From positions 4,183,001-4,247,000 of the forward strand of contig JANTQA010000015.1 of assembly GCA_027625915.1 (NCBI GenBank): DNA of 64,000 nucleotides, given 5' to 3'. The stretch's first letter is position 1. Each line of letters opens with the position of its first letter. This document shows, piece after piece, positions 23,801 through 34,949 of the stretch. The position numbers and the translations under genes were made by a program. A model generated the notes under the pieces. It made no database searches, was not told the origin of the DNA, and saw nothing but the letters and a program-made list of their open reading frames with translations. This DNA comes from Anaeramoeba flamelloides (taxonomy: Eukaryota; Metamonada; Anaeramoebidae).

Positions 23801-25997
23801 AATTGAAATATTAATAAATAAAGAATTAATACAATATGTGTGTGTATTTTCGGAAATAAAGTACAAGATTTTGTATTTATTTTTAAATTTAGATACAAGC
23901 CTTTTGATTCATATTATCTGCCAAGTTGACTGTTTAGGAATTGGATGATTGAAAAAACCAAGTTTGATTTTTAATGGGAAATATAATAGAGTATTTGATG
24001 ATATTATGGGAAATCACAATATTATCAATAAATCATGATTTTGGTTTAAAATGATAATTACAAAAAACCTTATCGCAAGTAATCAATTAAATCGCGTTAA
24101 TAGTAATAAAATCGTGATAATTTTTGAAAATTGCGATTAATCCAGCTCTATCATGGAAAAATTATAAAATTGAAAATATTTTAAAAAATTTTGAAAAGAT
24201 AGAAATTACTTTTTTTCAATGAAAATTGTTTTTCTTTTCATTTTTTTATAAATTTGTACAATATAAAAAAGTTAAAATTGATGGGTAAATCAAATAATTA
24301 ATTATCGAATCGGAAAAAGAGGTTTTACAACAAAATAGATATGGATTTTTTAAAAGAGTTATTGCCTTCGCAAGTTAAATAGCAAAGAAGAAAGAAGAGG
24401 AATTTCGGTATTATATTAGAGAACACCTAAAAAAATGTTTATAACTACAGATGTGCCTTCTAATCAATTTAAAAGGTAATGTTTGAAGAAAAAGGAAATA
24501 ATCAGCTATATTAATAAAGAACAAAAAAGAAAATTTTTAACTCTAGTTAAACTTTCTCTTAAATGTAAAGTTAGCATAAAAAGGTAAAAGAAGAAGAAGA
24601 AGAAGAAGAAAGCAAGATATTTAAAAAATCTTCCGATTGATGATCGTATGGCTATGTTACTGATAAATTCATAAAAATGTTGAAAATTTTTTGCTTCTCT
24701 TTCCTATTTTGTGAATCTTTCAACACAAGCTTTGAATAAAGAATTTTATTGGTCTAAATATTAATAAACTTTATAAATTGGTTGACCCTCAAAATATTTC
24801 TTGTCAAGAAAAAGATTTAAAAGTGGAGTTTTAAGATTTAAAAAAATGTAAATTAAATCAAAAAATTCAAAACTTTTTTTAGAATTTATCAGTGTTGTGA
24901 AATATTTAAATTTTAGACCCTCTCTTTTCATCTTGAATAGAGCTTAAGAAAATTATTCAACTGAAGGTAATTAAATATAGAATACCTGAAGGTTTGGTAG
25001 TATCCCAAACATTTTTAATTATTGGGCTATAGAATGCTACAATACGTTGAGAGTCAATTTTTTACCCCAAGTCATTGTTGTTGTTATGTATAAGTTCAAT
25101 CGATTTATCAACCAAATCAAAAACAAAAGCAATAATCATTTGATCTGAACATCGATTGACTTTTTTTTTTTTTTTATTTTTATTCATTTTTCAATAATTC
25201 ATTGTTTTTTTCAAAATCTGTTTGTTGATCAAGTAAAATTTTTCTTAAAAATTATTTTATTGAATTATCCAAAAATTTATCAACTATTAAATTGCTATTA
25301 ATTTTTAATAAATACGTTTAGACAAATGCCAATTGTGTAATTAATCGTGACTATAAATAAGATCACATTTTTCTTAAATAAAATCACCATTTTTTAATCG
25401 ATTATTTTGAGAATTGAAATAGAAATTATCAATTCCTCGAATAATAATAATATATATATATTCGTTTAACATTTAAATTTCAGTATTAAAATAAACAAAA
25501 TGAAAAATTACTTTTATCATAAAAAAAAAAAACAATATTTAATAAAATATTGTATATCTGAATGACTGTATATTCGTAATTTGTGAATTATTAAATGAAA
25601 ATTTCTTTTATATTTGCTCTAATTTTTTTTTTTTTCTCCTTTTTAACTTTATAATTATTAAACTAATGTATTTATTATTCTATTTTATTCTTATTTTTAT
25701 TCTGTTAATTATGAAAAAGAAATCTTTCCACCAATGGAAAATGATCCATTTCCAAAGCATTTTAAAAAATATGTCGCAGTTATTTTTAAACGGTTATTCC
25801 GGGTTTATGCACATATATTCACTTGTCATTTTAGAGACATACAAGATATGGGAACCGAACCACATTTTAATAGTTGTTATAAACATTTTTTACTTTTTGT
25901 GTTACATTTTAAATTATTAAAGAAGTCAGACTTGGAGCCTTTAAAAGTTTTGAATGAAAAGTTATTAAAAAATACAAAAACTCAAAAAAAAAAATAA
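17870..25997 (+). CDS. mob1: MOB1-family kinase activator
   Basis: Exons seen: 17870-17907 (inferred first exon), 18056-18282, 18412-18481, 23171-23227 and 25720-25997 (stop TAA). Introns run from about 130 bp to 4.7 kb. MOB1 features are clear: the LPEGENINDWLA segment, zinc ligands in RCTTETC and HIFTCH, the AGPRYEYYW block, and the FKRLFRVYAHIF and FKLLKKSDLEPL segments near the C-terminus. The product is about 225 residues; MOB1 is usually ~216. MOB1 binds the N-terminal region of NDR/LATS/Dbf2 kinases and activates them in mitotic exit and Hippo signalling. Exon 3 ends in phase 2 and exon 4 starts in phase 1, and three or four residues are missing in the alignment, so one micro-exon (about 8-11 nt) probably remains unseen in the 4.7 kb intron. 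The first exon rests on phase and splice signals only. Confidence 0.88.
19022..19876. mobile_element. Repeat E copy 1, interrupted by repeat D
   Basis: The left end CAGTAGTGTAAATAGCCCATG and the right end CATGGGTTAGTTACACCACTG are inverted repeats. The right end is followed by TA. The interior is colinear with 55258-55733 in reverse orientation. A repeat D unit (19057-19428) splits it, so D came later. It lies in the large MOB1 intron. Confidence 0.75.
19057..19428. mobile_element. Repeat D copy 1: 372-bp foldback element inside repeat E
   Basis: The ends CACAAG...CTTGTG enclose long inverted arms around a TGCCAAACGATTTT core, so the whole unit can fold into one hairpin. The second copy is 38160-38533, in reverse orientation. 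The open frames here are palindrome artefacts. Confidence 0.75.
20152..20668. mobile_element. Repeat F: 517-bp inverted-repeat element
   Basis: The ends are ~65-bp inverted repeats. The left has AATTAAGGATATGTGTTCC and later TACAAATGCCACCCTTTCAT; the right carries the complements ATGAAAGGGTGGCATTTGTA and GGAACGTATATCCTTAATT. Only one copy is in the window. It is probably a non-autonomous DNA element, located in the MOB1 intron. Confidence 0.7.
20862..20930. repeat. Tandem repeat of a ~9-10-bp unit TTTCTGTGA
   Basis: About seven imperfect units (TTTCTGTAA, TTTCTGTGA, TTACTGTGA, TTTCTGCGA) follow one another. It is a minisatellite in the MOB1 intron. Confidence 0.8.
21910..22290 (+). mobile_element. 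tRNA-derived SINE with LINE-like 3' end and target duplication
   Basis: A direct repeat of about 17 bp (AAAAAATTACTATTTTA, near 21893-21909 and 22284-22300) flanks the unit. The head has a B-box-like GGTTCTATTCC and, about 40 bp upstream, an A-box-like GGGCCAGTGT, as expected from a tRNA-derived internal promoter. The 3' end TTAGGGATTCGGGCAAAC resembles the 3' end of LINE-1 at 50025-50042, followed by a small hairpin and a poly-A tail. It lies in the large MOB1 intron, in sense orientation. Mobilisation by the LINE-1 machinery is inferred. Confidence 0.75.
23565..23740. repeat. Repeat M copy 1
   Basis: This ~170-bp block matches 26145-26320: both have AACAAACAATAACTC, GCGCAAT/ACGCAAT, a central palindrome around AATATTTTTCT...AGAAAAATATT with a GATATTTATATCACCC core, and end ACAAATAACGACAAATA. 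It lies in the second large MOB1 intron. The frame starting at 23508 is not a gene. Confidence 0.65.
23990..24650. repeat. Repeat O copy 1, with a decayed reading frame
   Basis: It shares with 59010-59560 the order of blocks: TCATGATTTT..., AAAATCGTGATAA, GCGATTAATC, then a short frame containing KELLPSQV (ELLPSQF in the other copy), then GATTGATGATCG. Remains of a charged protein (EEEFRYYIREHLKKCL) are visible but broken. An AAG microsatellite sits at 24592-24611. It could be a decayed DNA transposon; the class is not established. Confidence 0.4.
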
Positions 25998-26144
25998 ATT
26001 AAAATTTATTCACCTTGATTTTTTTTTTATATTTAATCTCTAAATATATAATTTTCAATTAAAATTCATTCTATTGTTCTTTAATTCATTTTCTACAAGA
26101 AATAAATATATTAAAAATATTTTTTTATTTTTTTGTTTTTATTT

Positions 26145-26320
26145 TTTTTCCTCGAAGATCCAAATTATTTGAACAAACAATAACTCGCGCAATTTGGCTC
26201 GTTGTTTCAAAAACAACCAAAATATTTTTCTTTCTGGGATATATAAATATCACCCTCTCAAGAAAAATATATTTCTTATTTTCTCAACTTCTTACAAATA
26301 ACGACAAATATTTTGCAACT
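26145..26320. repeat. Repeat M copy 2
   Basis: Second copy of the block at 23565-23740, starting about 150 bp after the MOB1 stop, in the same orientation. Confidence 0.65.
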
Positions 26321-26426
26321 TTTGGTTTCTTAATATTGATAATTCATACTTTAAATTTGTCTTAAAATGAAGATTTTTTTCTGAAAGCGATGGGATTTTT
26401 ACAAAAAAAGGGTTCATTTTCAATTA

Positions 26427-27221
26427 CAGTCAGTTCCACTTTTAGAACATAAACTTTCAATGAAATTTAAGGCACAAAAAAAATCTTAATTAAAGGTACA
26501 TTTTTTGGATTTTTTTTACACAAACTGTTTTAGTAAAATTTTAATTTTGTACTTTTATTTATTTATTGTGAGAAAGGAGTAATCAAAGAAAATTTACTAA
26601 ATAAAAAAGAGAAGAAGAAAAATAATTAAAATATTAAGTAAAAAAATATTATATCATTAACATGACCAAATTATAAATTATCCACGTCCTGAAAGGAGGA
26701 GTAAAAACACAATAGAAAGATTATCAGTAATAAATAAGATGACACAAACTGTGATTAATAAATTGGTATTTCACAACTCCAAAAAGTGGGGGCACTATGT
26801 ACCCGAATTTGTAATTTTTTGTACTATTTTTGGAATTTTTTGTTTTCCCTTTATTTAACATAATTTTTTCTTTATAGCCTTAAGTTTTCTAACCAAAATG
26901 ACTTTGATAAAAAATTTGTGACAAGTGCAATAAATTTAGTAATTTTAATTAGCCAGATTAAATAGTTTTTGAGTATTTTTCCTAAGGATAACATTTTGAA
27001 ATGAGTTTTTATCTAGAATTTTTAATATTTTTTTTTTCCATTTGATCCTGATAAATTTATATCTTCCACAATACCAGATAAAGTGATTTATATTTTCATA
27101 ATATTGAGTACAAGTATCACATTTTTTACCTTTTTCTTTTTAATTTTGTACTTTTATTTGAGAAATTTTTTTGTGCCTTAATTTTCTTTCAAAGTTTGTG
27201 TCCGAAAATTGGAACTGACTG
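26427..27221. mobile_element. Repeat B copy 2, interrupted by LINE-2 copy b
   Basis: The ends CAGTCAGTTCCAC... and ...GGAACTGACTG with TA flanks match the B family. The unit is enlarged to ~795 bp by a LINE-2 insertion at 26561-27137, which is therefore younger than this B copy. Confidence 0.85.
26561..27137 (-). mobile_element. LINE-2 copy b, inserted in repeat B
   Basis: Flanked by a 22-bp direct repeat (TTTTAATTTTGTACTTTTATTT at 26539-26560 and at about 27138-27159). Read on the minus strand, it begins within the C-terminal zinc-knuckle region of the LINE protein (CDTCTQYYENINHFIWYC, a C-x2-C...H-x4-C pattern). It continues through the broken C-terminus into the same 3' end as copies a and c, with an AATA tail. 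Confidence 0.8.
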
Positions 27222-27489
27222 TAATGTGATCAACCCAAAGTACAATTTTACTAATTGACTTTTTTAATGCATTAGAACAATGTACCAATAATGTGGTTTA
27301 CATATAAAAACTACTTACTTAAATCTTTTACTTCTCATTCTAGACGCTAAGACCTTAACAAAAAAAAAAAAAATATAAACCTTAAAAATAAAGCCAAAGC
27401 TAAATAAATATTTCAATTTAAGAACCCTCAAATCACATTTTATTATAACTTTGCTTACAGTCTATTAATCTTATACTCCTTCAATTCAG

Positions 27490-28109
27490 ATTACCAAAAA
27501 AAAAATTTGACAATAACTGCACTTTTTAACCAAACTAAAAACTCATACCAAGTTCAAGATCCATCACCTCAAGAAATAAATCAACAAACTGACAGTCCTA
27601 CGAAAGAAGATAATCTTTTTACAAATTTTAAGGATTTTCAACCTTAAATCATGAAAAATTTACAAATTTATCTTTAATTCCAGCGCATATTTATTCGAAT
27701 AGAATCTATGAAAAACACTTTTGCAGTAAATATCGAATTTTTTGTTTGAAATAAACCCCAAAATCTTTTTCATTTCTTTTTCAATTGTTAATCTGTAATC
27801 AATTTCTTATTAATGTAGTCTTAAAAGTTTTGGTATCTGTTTTTTTGATCTATGCCTAAAACTTGAAAAACGGGTTAATTACACCAATAAAGAGTAAATT
27901 TTTCAAAAGAAGTTCAAAAGGAATTCTATTTTGTTATGAAAAAATGAAGAAACAAAGATTTCATAATCGATTTATTAATGACAAAGTATGGTGAATATAA
28001 ACCTGAAGAAGAAGACCACGTTTGTTGTAGTGATTCTTGACAAGATTTTTTATAATAGATTGTCTTTAAGAAAAGAAATTCTTTCAAATTATTTTTCAAA
28101 AACACGTAG
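27490..28109 (+). CDS. Probable multi-exon gene of unknown function (5' end not found)
   Basis: Five exons keep phase: 27490-27594, 27684-27725, 27819-27832 (14 nt), 27950-27985 and 28071-28109 (TAG). Introns are 89, 93, 117 and 85 bp, matching the short-intron class. The first exon follows TTCAATTCAG and encodes a polar stretch (SYQVQDPSPQEINQQTD). The next exons give HIYSNRIYEKHFC, ILKVL and KQRFHNRFINDK. The first 5' splice site (GTCCTA) is unusual. Alternatively the last exon ends at a GTAGAC splice site and joins a further exon ending near 28207 (KFAS). Earlier exons must lie to the left, where repeat B and LINE-2 intrude. I recognise no family. Confidence 0.4.
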
Positions 28110-28209
28110 ACTTGATACACAACCTTTATAAATCAAAAACCAACCCTTTAGACGAATTTGAAAGGCGAAAGGGAATCTATAGAAGGAGATGGAAATTCGC
28201 TTCATAACT

Positions 28210-28812
28210 CGTGGATCTGAATTAAATCTCAACTCTTGAGAACTTTTGTTTAATTGATTTCCCAATTCTTTGAAAAATAACAAGAGTTTCGTTTGAAATA
28301 TCTAATAACCTTGAAATTAAATGAAGAATTTGCGAAACCAGTTGTAGGTTTGTTGTTTAAAAAAACCAGCAATTTCTTCTTCGAAAAATAGTTCAAAAAG
28401 TACAATTAACCAATAGTAAATTTTTTTTCTCCTTTTTAAGAAGCAGACAATCAAAAAAAAAAAAAGAACATGTTCAAAACCAAACTATAATGGAAATCTT
28501 TCTTTTTAATCAAACCAAAAAAAGTAAATGAAAAAAAGAAATCAGATTAAAAAAATAAAGTAAATAAAAATCGCAATTTAAAATTACCTCTGGTTCATTA
28601 ACTCTCAAACAAAAAAAACCACTTCCAACTACAGAAATACTAAACAACATTACCTTCCTCTTCGCAAATCACAAAAGTCTGAATAACAATTTTTCAAAAT
28701 CATTTTTTTCTTCTTTTTTTCAAAAGTTCAAAAAAAAAAAAAAAACAACAAGTTTTCCCACACTAACATTAATTTTTAAGACAAATCTCTTCAGAATTTA
28801 TTTCAAACAAAA
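28210..28812. promoter_or_regulatory. Upstream region of the TPR gene
   Basis: An open minus-strand frame at 28089-28283 lacks an ATG and overlaps the previous gene. The rest is A-rich spacer that presumably includes the TPR gene promoter. Confidence 0.3.
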
Positions 28813-30369
28813 ATGTTAGCCTCAGTTTATACATGGATTAAAAAAAATAACTTTTTAATGGAATCTTTTAGAGATTTTGTTACAGACATAAAGATCGATG
28901 CCCAAAAGGCACCACGTAACGGTGGCTCTGTTGAGGAAACAATCATGCACATCCAAAAATTAGATCTTTTCGGCGCCATCCGTAGCTTCTCCACTGCCGT
29001 TGGTTTCAATGCAGATCGCACCGAGGATGTGATTAACATTTTACAAGAAGATTTGGCCATTATTGATCGGATCATTTTAATTATTTTAAAAGAGCTCACA
29101 AAGCACTTGAATTATGTCCTGCTCAATGGTAAGGAAATGGTTAGGCTTGTCAATTTGAAACGATACATCGATCCAATTAAGCACTTATTGGGCGCACTAA
29201 AGATTGACTATGATTCCTTATACGAACTTTTGCTCTGTGTTGAAAACCAAGAGACACACAAAGCACTCGAATTGCTCGTCGCTGTTTTCCAATTTGCGCC
29301 ATGGATGGAAAAATTTGAAAACCTCCAAAGCATTGAACAGAACTTCCAAAGGAAACAATTTGAACCAATGATGGAAAAGCTCACCAAACTCTTCCCCATC
29401 GACAAAAGTGATTTGGAGAAGCTCTTCGAAGACTTTGGCAAAATAATGCAAATTATTGAGGAAGAACAAGTGCCAAATAAATTGGAAGAGTTCGTTGTTC
29501 CAATGATTCCTGAAAAGGAAACTTTCCAAGGCGGTGTGATGAGATTATTTGAAAAAGTGAGGCCAACTGTCAATGGCCAATTCTGGAAATTCTTAGGTGT
29601 TAAGCAACTGGAGTTCTCCAATTTGGAATCTGCAAAGGGATCATTAGAGCAGGCAAAGGCATTATTGCCTGAAGACTCTGATGTCTTGAACTTGCTAGGG
29701 CTTACCCATTTCAATCTCAACGACTTTGACAAGGCATTGGAAAACTTCGACAAGGCTCTCGAAATTAACGACAGTGTTGCAGAATACTACAACCACAAGG
29801 GCTTAATTCTTGCCCTGAAGGGTGACGAAGACGGATCGAAAAAAAATTATGAGAAGGCACTCTCCCTTGAATCAAATAATTCCTCATTATTGATAATGAG
29901 AATGAGACCTTTAATCTGCCAGAAAAAACTCGATAAGGCACTCGAAATTTTAGAAAAGGCCGTCGAAATTGGTCCAAAAATCTGGGTTAATTGGATGCTG
30001 AAGGGTACCTGCTTGGTGCTAATGGATCAAAACGAAAAGGCTATCAAGGATTTGGAAAGGGCAATCGAATTAACACCTCTCGAAAACGAAACGGATTCTC
30101 CCTTTTATTTCCTCGTAAATGGTCAAATGTCATATGCCAAAGGACTATATAAAAAGGCTCTCTGGGAATACACACAGTTCGCCAACAAGCAACTTTCCCT
30201 TGGTTCTTCCAAATTCATCGCTTTAGCTGAGATATTCAGAGGTTTTGCTTATGAAAAAACTGATCAGATTAAATTGGCTAGAAAAAGTTATAAATCTGCC
30301 TTGAAATTTAAACCAGAAAGTCTTTGGATCAAAGAAGGTTTGGAAAGGATTGGAGAAGAAGAAAAATAA
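28813..30369 (+). CDS. TPR-repeat protein, 518 residues, intronless
   Basis: A single ATG-to-TAA frame. Residues 1-250 are helical without a recognised domain. From about residue 255 to the end there are seven consecutive TPR units of ~34 residues, with the usual G/Y/A/P positions (for example LNLLGLTHFNLNDFDKALEN, then AEYYNHKGLILALKGD, and a last unit GFAYEKTDQIKLARKSYKSA). TPR arrays bind peptide or protein partners as co-chaperones or scaffolds. The partner here cannot be told, and no EEVD-clamp assignment is claimed. The GC content of the frame is clearly higher than its surroundings, and the long overlapping minus-strand frames are shadows of it. It is followed by T-rich sequence. Confidence 0.9.
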   Translation: MLASVYTWIKKNNFLMESFRDFVTDIKIDAQKAPRNGGSVEETIMHIQKLDLFGAIRSFSTAVGFNADRTEDVINILQEDLAIIDRIILIILKELTKHLNYVLLNGKEMVRLVNLKRYIDPIKHLLGALKIDYDSLYELLLCVENQETHKALELLVAVFQFAPWMEKFENLQSIEQNFQRKQFEPMMEKLTKLFPIDKSDLEKLFEDFGKIMQIIEEEQVPNKLEEFVVPMIPEKETFQGGVMRLFEKVRPTVNGQFWKFLGVKQLEFSNLESAKGSLEQAKALLPEDSDVLNLLGLTHFNLNDFDKALENFDKALEINDSVAEYYNHKGLILALKGDEDGSKKNYEKALSLESNNSSLLIMRMRPLICQKKLDKALEILEKAVEIGPKIWVNWMLKGTCLVLMDQNEKAIKDLERAIELTPLENETDSPFYFLVNGQMSYAKGLYKKALWEYTQFANKQLSLGSSKFIALAEIFRGFAYEKTDQIKLARKSYKSALKFKPESLWIKEGLERIGEEEK

Positions 30370-31429
30370 TATTTTTCTTTTTTTGAAATTTTTTTTTTTT
30401 TTTAAAATTTGATCGGATATTTTTTTCTTATTTTTTCTAAAAAAAAAAATTTATATTTGGTCTTTATACACTTTTTTCCATTTTTTTTTTTTTTTTAGAT
30501 TTCTCTTTTTATTACAATTTTAAAAAGAAGAAAAAAAAAATTTTTTTTGTTCTTTTTTCCATATTTTGATTCTTTTGAAATAAACAAATTTTACAACACG
30601 ACATATTTAATTCATCATATTTTTTTCTTTTTATTCTTATTTCCACCTTTAAAGATTTTTTTCTTTTTTAATTAATGGCTTTTACTATAAGGCAAAACTA
30701 AAAAAAGATATAAGACCCCAAATACAACATTTGCTAAATTATCAATTTTTTTGTAAATGAGGAACATTTTTTATTTTTTTAAAATCTTTAAATTAATTTG
30801 CCTACTCAAAAACGTATATTATTCATTAAAAGTTATTTTGTAGATGCTAAAACCTTTTATTATTTACAGAATTAGATAAATTGAAAAGTTTTTTTTTTTA
30901 ATTTGAAGAAAAATTTATATCATGTCTTTTAAATTTCAAAATATTTTTATGTATTTTACTTTTAGGAAGAATAGAAAATTTACTTCTCTAATAAGGAAAC
31001 TTACTGATTGTTTTTTTTTTTTGAATCTTGATATTTTAAATGAAAGAATTCCAATATTCTATTTTACATTTTTTACTTAAACAATACTTACCCTGATAAA
31101 AATAAACAATGGATATAAACTTAATCTCTAAAATACACATACAATGAAACAAAGAAAATGCTTTTGATTTTCTTCTAATCATAAAATTAAAAAAAAAAAG
31201 TTATTCCCTTCCGAGAGAAAAAACCAAGTAGAGTTCATTCATTTTTGTTTTATTTTAATTTTATTTTTTGAGTAACTCTATAGAATTTAACTCTTTTTTT
31301 TTTTTTGATATCCGTAATTCAACTCTCAATTAAATTTCAAATAAAGTTAAAATTCATTCGTGGTTTTTATTTTAAAAAATTTTTTGTCCATGATTTCTTT
31401 TATTTAGATAAATAATTGCATTTACAACT
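30370..31429. other. Gene-free stretch, T-rich
   Basis: Long T runs directly after the TPR gene, then AT-rich spacer. No gene was seen. Confidence 0.5.
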
Positions 31430-31614
31430 AATTTCAAATTAAAGGCACAAACTTTCAATACAATTTAAGAAACAGAAAAATCTCAAATTAAGGCAAAAAA
31501 TTTGTTTTTTTTTTACAAATTATTTTAATAGAATCTGGATTTTGTGCCTTAATTTGAGCTTTTTTTATACCTTAATTTTTGTTAAAGTTTGAGCCTTAAA
31601 AGTGGAACTGGCGG
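31430..31614. mobile_element. Repeat B copy 3, left end eroded
   Basis: The right end GTGGAACTGGCGG plus TA and the inner arms match the B family. The left terminal ~15 bases have diverged, so this is an older copy. Confidence 0.7.
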
Positions 31615-31619
31615 TATGT

Positions 31620-34380
31620 ATATATAGACATTGTACCCTCTTACTTTAATTTGTTAAACTCATTGTACCCTGCACTCCCTCGCTAGTTTTTTTTTTTATA
31701 AAAATATGTAATCTTTGTATTAACAATTGTTTGACAAAAAAAGTAGATGATAACCTATCAACAATAGAATCCTAAGACACAACAATATAACACATTCAGA
31801 AACATCCCTTTTTTTTTTTTTTTTTTTTGATAATAAATTGACAAATTTCAGGATCAAAAACAAAATTTTGTCTTAAATTTTTATATGTTATTAAAGGACT
31901 CATTTGAAATACCTTAATGAATAGTATCCACTTGTTAAATTGAACACCTTCAAATAAAATACAATAGCGACCCATCCACAAATTCTATTTTACCCACAAT
32001 TGAACCAACTTACTTACAAACACAAATACCAGACCAATTGACCAATTAAAATTATCTTAAACATGCACAATTAAGTTGAGATTGATATTTTTTTTAAATG
32101 AAAAAACAAATATAAAAATATCTAAACTCTTTTTCAAAAAAGGGGACACATAAATTTTCAAGAATTATTCATAATTGAATCAAATTAATTGTAGTATCAT
32201 TCTAAAATCCAAGAAACCCCTTAAAATATAAAAAAACACCCTTTAAATCTTTAAAACTCATTAAAACAAAACAATGAAAATTAAAATTCAATATTTTAAA
32301 AATTGATCTGCACTTTTATTTGAAATGAGAAACCTAGTTTTGTAAATTATAGAGAAAAAAATTACAAAAACAATAAAAACTGTTGAACAAGGCGAATTAG
32401 TAAAAAGTTCTTTACATTTCATTGATAACTATTTACATGTCAAACTTTTGTTGTTTAAAGTCCTATTTAAAGATAAAGTAACAATTAATCTGGATATTTT
32501 GCTGAAATTGTGTTTGTTTTTTTTTTAATATTAACTTTTTTCTTTTATTCCATACATCAATCCAATAATGCTCATTCTTAATTCTATACCTAGCTCATTC
32601 GTAATCAAACTTAATCTGTTTCAATTTTTATACTGGTAGATTATTTTCTAATTGATTTCTTCTAATCTTGTTTTTTTTTTTTTTTATTTTCCAACTGCTC
32701 GATATCCATAAATAAAAAAAAATCAAAAAAAAATGAAAAAATGAATAATTAAAAGGAAAATCATCAATTAGCAATGATCGTATTAACAATCAAATTAAAG
32801 TGTATTGATGATTTGAGAAGTATACCCCTTTGCTAGTTAAAGATTATATATATTTTTATCAAGATATAAAACACTAACTACGAAAAAAATCCTTACCCCC
32901 AATAAAAACAGCTTTAATATATAAATAAGAACCTTTTTGAGTATTTATTTAAATAAATTTATCACATGTCAATATCAAACTAATATTTTTATTTATTTTC
33001 ATTTTTTTTTTTTGTGAAAAAAATGTGAATTTTCATGAAAATACTGATTAAAAATCTAACCAAAAAGAATAGAATAAAATAGAATAGAAGTTTGTTAAAA
33101 AAAGTATTTTTTCAAATTAAATTGGAAATTGATTAATTAATTAAATACAATTTTTTTTTTATAAACAATTTATAATAAGCCCTTTTAACCCAGAATTAAA
33201 ATTTAATAAAATTTGTGAAAAGTTAATCAAAATGAATAATTTATAAATTTAATTTACAATTTAAAATAACATTAAAAAATCCACTTTTGACTTTCCTTAT
33301 ATTTCCAGAAAAGAAAAATAATTTATTGAAATTATTTTAATCAAGAGGACTTTTTAAAATTTTTATTATTGTTTTTTTTTTAAAGGATGTAACTCCCCAT
33401 TTTTGTAAAGTTGCAATTCTTTATTATCTGAATAAGAGCTAAAAATAAAAAAGATTTCCATTTTATAATACTATATACTCAAACATTGAAAGAGAGTAAC
33501 TTGGAAAAAAAAAATAAAAAGCGAAAAAGCAAAGACAAAAAATATCAAAGTAAAATAATTTTACAAATAAGAAAGAAGAATTAACAACAATTAAAAAAAA
33601 TTCCACCAGGAAATGAATATACAGTACTAAATAAATTTTCCAAAAGTTCTGTTGTTAGGATTCTCTACATTTTTAATATAAAAATAGAAATTTTACCAAT
33701 ATGTTTTTTTTTTTTTTTTTTTTTGAATTCATGATTATTTACTATTTTTAACCTATAAAAAATATTCTCTATTTATTTATTTTTTATTTAATTATCAATT
33801 TTTATTTTTATTTTTTCAACCTTCAAAAGAACTTCTTATTTTTCTTTTAGTCTTCTCTATTTATCTTTTCCAAAAAAAAAAAAAAGAAAAACCATTATGT
33901 GATTTATGAAACATATAAAATTATAACGAGTTTATAAATGATAAAATAAAGTTGAGTGATTCGTTCAAACATTTTATTCTATCTTTTGATATTTACTTTT
34001 GTCTGTGTAAGAAAAATTGATGGACACTTTTTTTATTAAAAAATTTCAAAAAAAAAATAGTTTCCAAATCTATGAATATTTTTCATAGAAATATTATTTT
34101 ATAGAATATTCTATTTTAATATAAGGAAAAAAAAAAACCCCGAAAAGTAATATAGAGGTTTGTACAAACCGAAAAGTACTTAAAAAAAACAGAGCATCTA
34201 TCTTTTAAACTTTTTTTTTTCTTTGAAAACGTTTAAATTCTGGTAAACGAAAAAAAAAAAGCCTAATTCACCTTTTTAATAGAGCTATATCAATCTGAAA
34301 TATGATTACCATAACAAAATAGAAACACATTAAATAACTTTAAAAATTCAAATTGAATTTTTTTTTATATATTTTTCTTT
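31620..34380. other. Gene-free stretch
   Basis: No gene is supported. A minus-strand frame at 31796-31981 (MGRYCILFEGVQFNKW...) has no family motif. A perfect 14-bp palindrome GGTTTGTACAAACC is at about 34158-34171. The rest is homopolymer-rich. Confidence 0.4.
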
Positions 34381-34386
34381 GTAGCC

Positions 34387-34945
34387 TTAAGGTTTACTAT
34401 TCCTGAAATCTGAAAAAAAGATTATGTTGTTTGTGACCACTTGTTAATTTGGTTCTTATCTGATCGATCTATTGCTTAGTATGGGTTTTAAAAATGTTTC
34501 AAAATCGCAATTTTTGACAATTTATTTTTTTTTTCCCAGAAATCCAAATTGAATAGTGTAAGATTAATTGACTGTTAGACCTTTAAGAATAAATTTTGAT
34601 TTTTGTGTTGTCGAAGAAAATATTCATTTACTTTTTTGTCAATTAAGTAAATAAAAAAAAAATTTTTTTAAAAGCACAAAATAAAACTAAAACTTAATTA
34701 AAACCACCAATAAACAACCCAAAAACCACATTTTTTGTATCTTAAGTTAGATGCAATTAATCTTACACTATTCAATTTGTATTTCTGGGAAAAAAAAAAT
34801 AAATTGTCAAAAATTGCCATTTTGAAACACTTTTAAAACCCATACTAAGTAATAGATCGATCAGATAAGAACCAAATTAACAAACCACTACATCTGACAC
34901 AAGATAATCTTTTTTTCAGATTTCAGGGATAGTAAACCTTAAATT
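34387..34945. mobile_element. Repeat G copy 1: inverted-repeat element
   Basis: Long inverted ends (TAAGGTTTACTATTCCTGAA left; its complement ending ...CAGGGATAGTAAACCTTA right) run for more than 120 bp, including the block TTATCTGATCGATCTATT and its complement. A decayed right half is at 61080-61453. No transposase is visible. Confidence 0.7.
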
Positions 34946-34949
34946 ACCA

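Noticed and set aside
29208-29753. 181-codon minus-strand frame over the TPR gene
   Set aside because: It lies wholly within the TPR coding region and shows no family features, whereas the plus strand shows seven TPRs.
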